Shown in pieces: positions 6,242 to 7,081 of a DNA stretch of 7,081 nt. Location of the stretch: positions 1-7,081 of the forward strand of contig DAHWHV010000579.1 in the NCBI GenBank assembly GCA_027335545.1, read 5' to 3'. The notes below the pieces were generated by a model, which was not told the origin of the DNA, did no database searches, and saw only the letters and a program-made list of their open reading frames with translations. The DNA comes from Clostridia bacterium (GTDB taxonomy: Bacteria; Bacillota_E; RBS10-35; JAJYVN01). The position numbers were made by a program, and so were the translations under genes. Position 1 is the first letter of the stretch. Each line of letters begins with the position of its first letter.

Positions 6242-6418
6242 TCCCAAGCCCGCATTATGGATCTGCTTACCGACCCCGCACCGATCGCCCGTAGGCTGGG
6301 ATAGAGCGGGCGGCGGTCGCCGTGGGGAAGGCCCACCCGCCCCCGGCACGGCCCCCCGCCGTTCTCGCGCGCCAGGGCTGCACGTTGCTCCCTGTGGGCG
6401 GCCACAATCTTGCGAGGA

Positions 6419-6460
6419 GAAGCGTGACGGCCCAACCTTGCGGCTGGGCCGTCACGCTTC
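6419..6460 (-). terminator. Strong hairpin downstream of the SLH gene, probable transcription terminator
   Basis: GAAGCGTGACGGCCCA (6419-6434) and its exact complement (6445-6460) make a 16-bp perfect stem; two more C-G pairs close a four-base loop after one mismatch. Read on the minus strand the loop is GCAA, a stable GNRA tetraloop, whereas the plus-strand reading gives UUGC, so the minus strand is the likely RNA. It begins 38 nt after the SLH stop codon (6501-6499). The tract that follows on the minus strand (TCCTCGC) is poor in T, so it may act as a stability stem or a weak intrinsic terminator. Confidence 0.7.
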
Positions 6461-6498
6461 GGGCCGAGTCAACGCCTCATCCGCGGCTCCCGCCTACC

Positions 6499-6717
6499 TC
6501 AGGCGCCGGTCGCGGAAAGGGCCTGCTGCCGCAACACCAGCGCCAGCACCGTGGCGGCCTGCGCACGGGTCGCCGGGCCGTGCGGATGGAAGGCGCCGTT
6601 GGGGAAGCCGTGGATGTACCCGGCCGCCACGGCCTCCTCCACTCCCGTCCTCGCCCAGGAGCCGATCCTCGCGACGTCGGTAAAGTGCAGCGTGGTCGTC
6701 TTCCTGAACCTCCCCAC
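6499..6717 (-). pseudogene. 3' remnant of an S-layer-homology (SLH) protein gene, one SLH domain
   Basis: The 72-residue frame is a single, nearly complete SLH domain: FTDVARIGSWARTGVEEAV (12-30), then AAGYIHGFPNGAFHPHGPAT (31-50) and RAQAATVLALVL (51-62). TRAQ replaces the more common TRAE, which is seen in family members. SLH domains anchor exported proteins to secondary cell-wall polymers and normally come as three copies with a signal peptide and a larger extracellular part; none of these is present. The only start, GTG at 6717, lies inside the terminal hairpin of the adjoining insertion sequence, and no ribosome-binding site or export signal is seen. The best explanation is that the element inserted into a larger SLH gene and left this last domain. 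A strong hairpin follows the stop. The domain is certain; that it is dead is inferred. Confidence 0.78.
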
Positions 6718-6930
6718 GGCTAAAGCCAGGGGGTTCTGGAATGCATTGCTTCGGCCTTTGCCAGGCTCTCCCGGGCTCGGGACTGCCCTGGTACAGCATC
6801 CCGGCTCTCAGCCCCCGCTTGGAGTGCCTCCCCTGAAGGGCGCGGCACAAGCATCCCTTGCGCGTGCGACCCACTCTGTCCCCTCGCGGGGCGGGACCAA
6901 GGAACCGGTCCCCTCGCGGGTTGGTTCTCG
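6690..6930 (-). ncRNA. Predicted omega RNA (right-end RNA) of the TnpB element, approximate limits
   Basis: TnpB nucleases use an RNA that overlaps the 3' end of tnpB, ends in the right-end hairpin and carries flanking DNA as its guide. The matching region here has several stems on the minus strand: GGGACC/GGTCCC (6893-6912), GTGCC/GGCAC with an inner CCC/GGG helix (6848-6824), and the terminal hairpin (6736-6706). GTCCCCTCGCGGG is directly repeated (6878-6890 and 6908-6920). The guide would be the first 16-20 nt beyond the end, inside the SLH gene. The 5' limit is a guess from known omega RNA sizes. Confidence 0.45.
6701..6738 (-). mobile_element. Right end of an IS605/IS1341-type element (terminal hairpin)
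   Basis: On the minus strand GAAC-CCCC-T-GGC (6736-6725) faces GCC-GT-GGGG-AG-GTTC (6720-6706) around a TTTA loop, an imperfect 11-pair hairpin with two small bulges. The tnpB stop TAG (6722-6720) lies in the hairpin itself, and the SLH domain starts directly after it. Subterminal imperfect hairpins that serve as recognition sites for TnpA are typical of IS200/IS605 right ends. The exact cleavage point cannot be set by eye; it is probably within about 6698-6706. The left end and any tnpA lie outside the window. Confidence 0.6.
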
Positions 6931-7081
6931 GCCTGCTCGGACGCCGCACGCAGGAGCGGTTCCGCACCTGGCCAGGCCTCACACGCCCGGCCCGCGTCGA
7001 GCAGGTACCTCTTGTCCTCCGTCTGGTAGACGAACCGGGCCAGGTGCGCGCTGTAGAGGTCGCGTTGCGCGCTCACCCCAC
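6720..7081 (-). CDS. tnpB: TnpB (IS605 OrfB / IS1341-type RNA-guided nuclease), C-terminal part; gene leaves the window at the right edge
   Basis: Only the last 120 or so codons are visible. GVSAQRDLYSAHLARFV fits the stretch just after the TnpB zinc finger, with the RuvC-III aspartate in QRDLYSA (codon at 7061-7059), followed by LDAGRACEAWPGAEPLLRAA, a block common to this TnpB subgroup. The last 70 residues are low in complexity and poorly conserved, because this DNA also encodes the omega RNA. The stop is TAG at 6722-6720, inside the terminal hairpin. TnpB cuts DNA at transposon-adjacent motifs under omega-RNA guidance and helps the element persist. GTG at 7076 is an internal valine, not the start, since the RuvC-I/II and zinc-finger parts must lie upstream. 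There is no frameshift or premature stop in the visible part. Whether the rest is intact cannot be told from this window. Confidence 0.75.
   Translation of the reverse strand, partial: GVSAQRDLYSAHLARFVYQTEDKRYLLDAGRACEAWPGAEPLLRAASEQAENQPARGPVPWSRPARGQSGSHAQGMLVPRPSGEALQAGAESRDAVPGQSRARESLAKAEAMHSRTPWL

Larger units (their letters stand above)
5304..6418. other. Gene-poor spacer (about 1.1 kb) upstream of the methyltransferase
   Basis: I see no intact gene on either strand. Open frames are short, Arg/Gly/Pro-rich and lack motifs and ribosome-binding sites. Contents worth recording: a dyad just upstream of the methyltransferase (5328-5348), a short GC hairpin (5561-5579), a possible decayed gene end (6038-6241), an inverted repeat around CACAACTTGTG (6194-6220), and a motif shared by 6195-6206 and 6398-6409. 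The composition is somewhat less extreme than in the kinase gene. It fits an accessory or decayed segment. Confidence 0.55.

Noticed and set aside
1..7081. CRISPR array, rRNA or riboswitch
   Set aside because: No regularly spaced direct repeats other than the contiguous 15-bp array at 2600-2659, and no rRNA or known riboswitch core sequence was recognised on either strand.

Overview
The window comes from a very GC-rich bacterium (by eye about 70-75% GC in the main genes). The best fit is a high-GC, probably thermophilic, member of the Bacillota such as a Thermaerobacter- or Symbiobacterium-like organism. Three observations support this: the order PP2C phosphatase - PASTA-domain Ser/Thr kinase - RsgA, which is the classic Bacillota stp-prkC-rsgA cluster; a single S-layer-homology (SLH) domain; and the tail of an IS605/IS1341-type TnpB. 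The genus is an inference, because no marker gene is present.

Layout. Every gene I can support is on the minus strand, so the window reads biologically from right to left. (1) 7081-6720: the C-terminal end of a TnpB-type RNA-guided nuclease gene, cut by the window edge. Its 3' end runs into an imperfect terminal hairpin (6706-6736) that looks like the right end of the insertion sequence and the end of its omega RNA. (2) 6717-6499: one SLH domain abutting that end, probably the 3' stump of a cell-envelope protein gene split by the element, followed by a strong GCAA-tetraloop hairpin (6460-6419). (3) 6418-5304: about 1.1 kb without a convincing gene, holding a few dyads and perhaps a decayed NERD-like gene end. 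(4) 5282-4254: an intact DNA methyltransferase of the SPPY (probable N4-cytosine) type, lower in GC than its surroundings and without a recognisable restriction partner. (5) 4253-3410: about 0.84 kb without a gene, but with a cluster of inverted repeats (3867-3951) and a good ECF-sigma-like promoter (3674-3646) pointing at the next genes. (6) 3409-2696 PP2C phosphatase, 2584-371 PASTA kinase, and from about 310 off the left edge RsgA, whose N-terminal domain carries an unusual acidic, Ala/Gly-rich insertion.

How it works together. The kinase would sense muropeptide or cell-wall state through extracellular PASTA repeats and phosphorylate cytosolic targets. The phosphatase reverses this, and RsgA, a ribosome-assembly GTPase, is a known phosphorylation target of such kinases in other Bacillota. 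The ECF-like promoter suggests that envelope stress may feed into this signalling operon. Upstream, where Bacillota usually carry rlmN/rsmB/def-type genes, this genome has a patchwork of accessory DNA (orphan methyltransferase, transposon end, broken SLH gene, gene-free spacers), so the housekeeping operon appears to sit at the border of a variable region. I found no clearly new defence or metabolic system. The most interesting items are the TnpB/omega-RNA end with a readable guide, the ECF promoter with the upstream dyad cluster, and the RsgA insertion.
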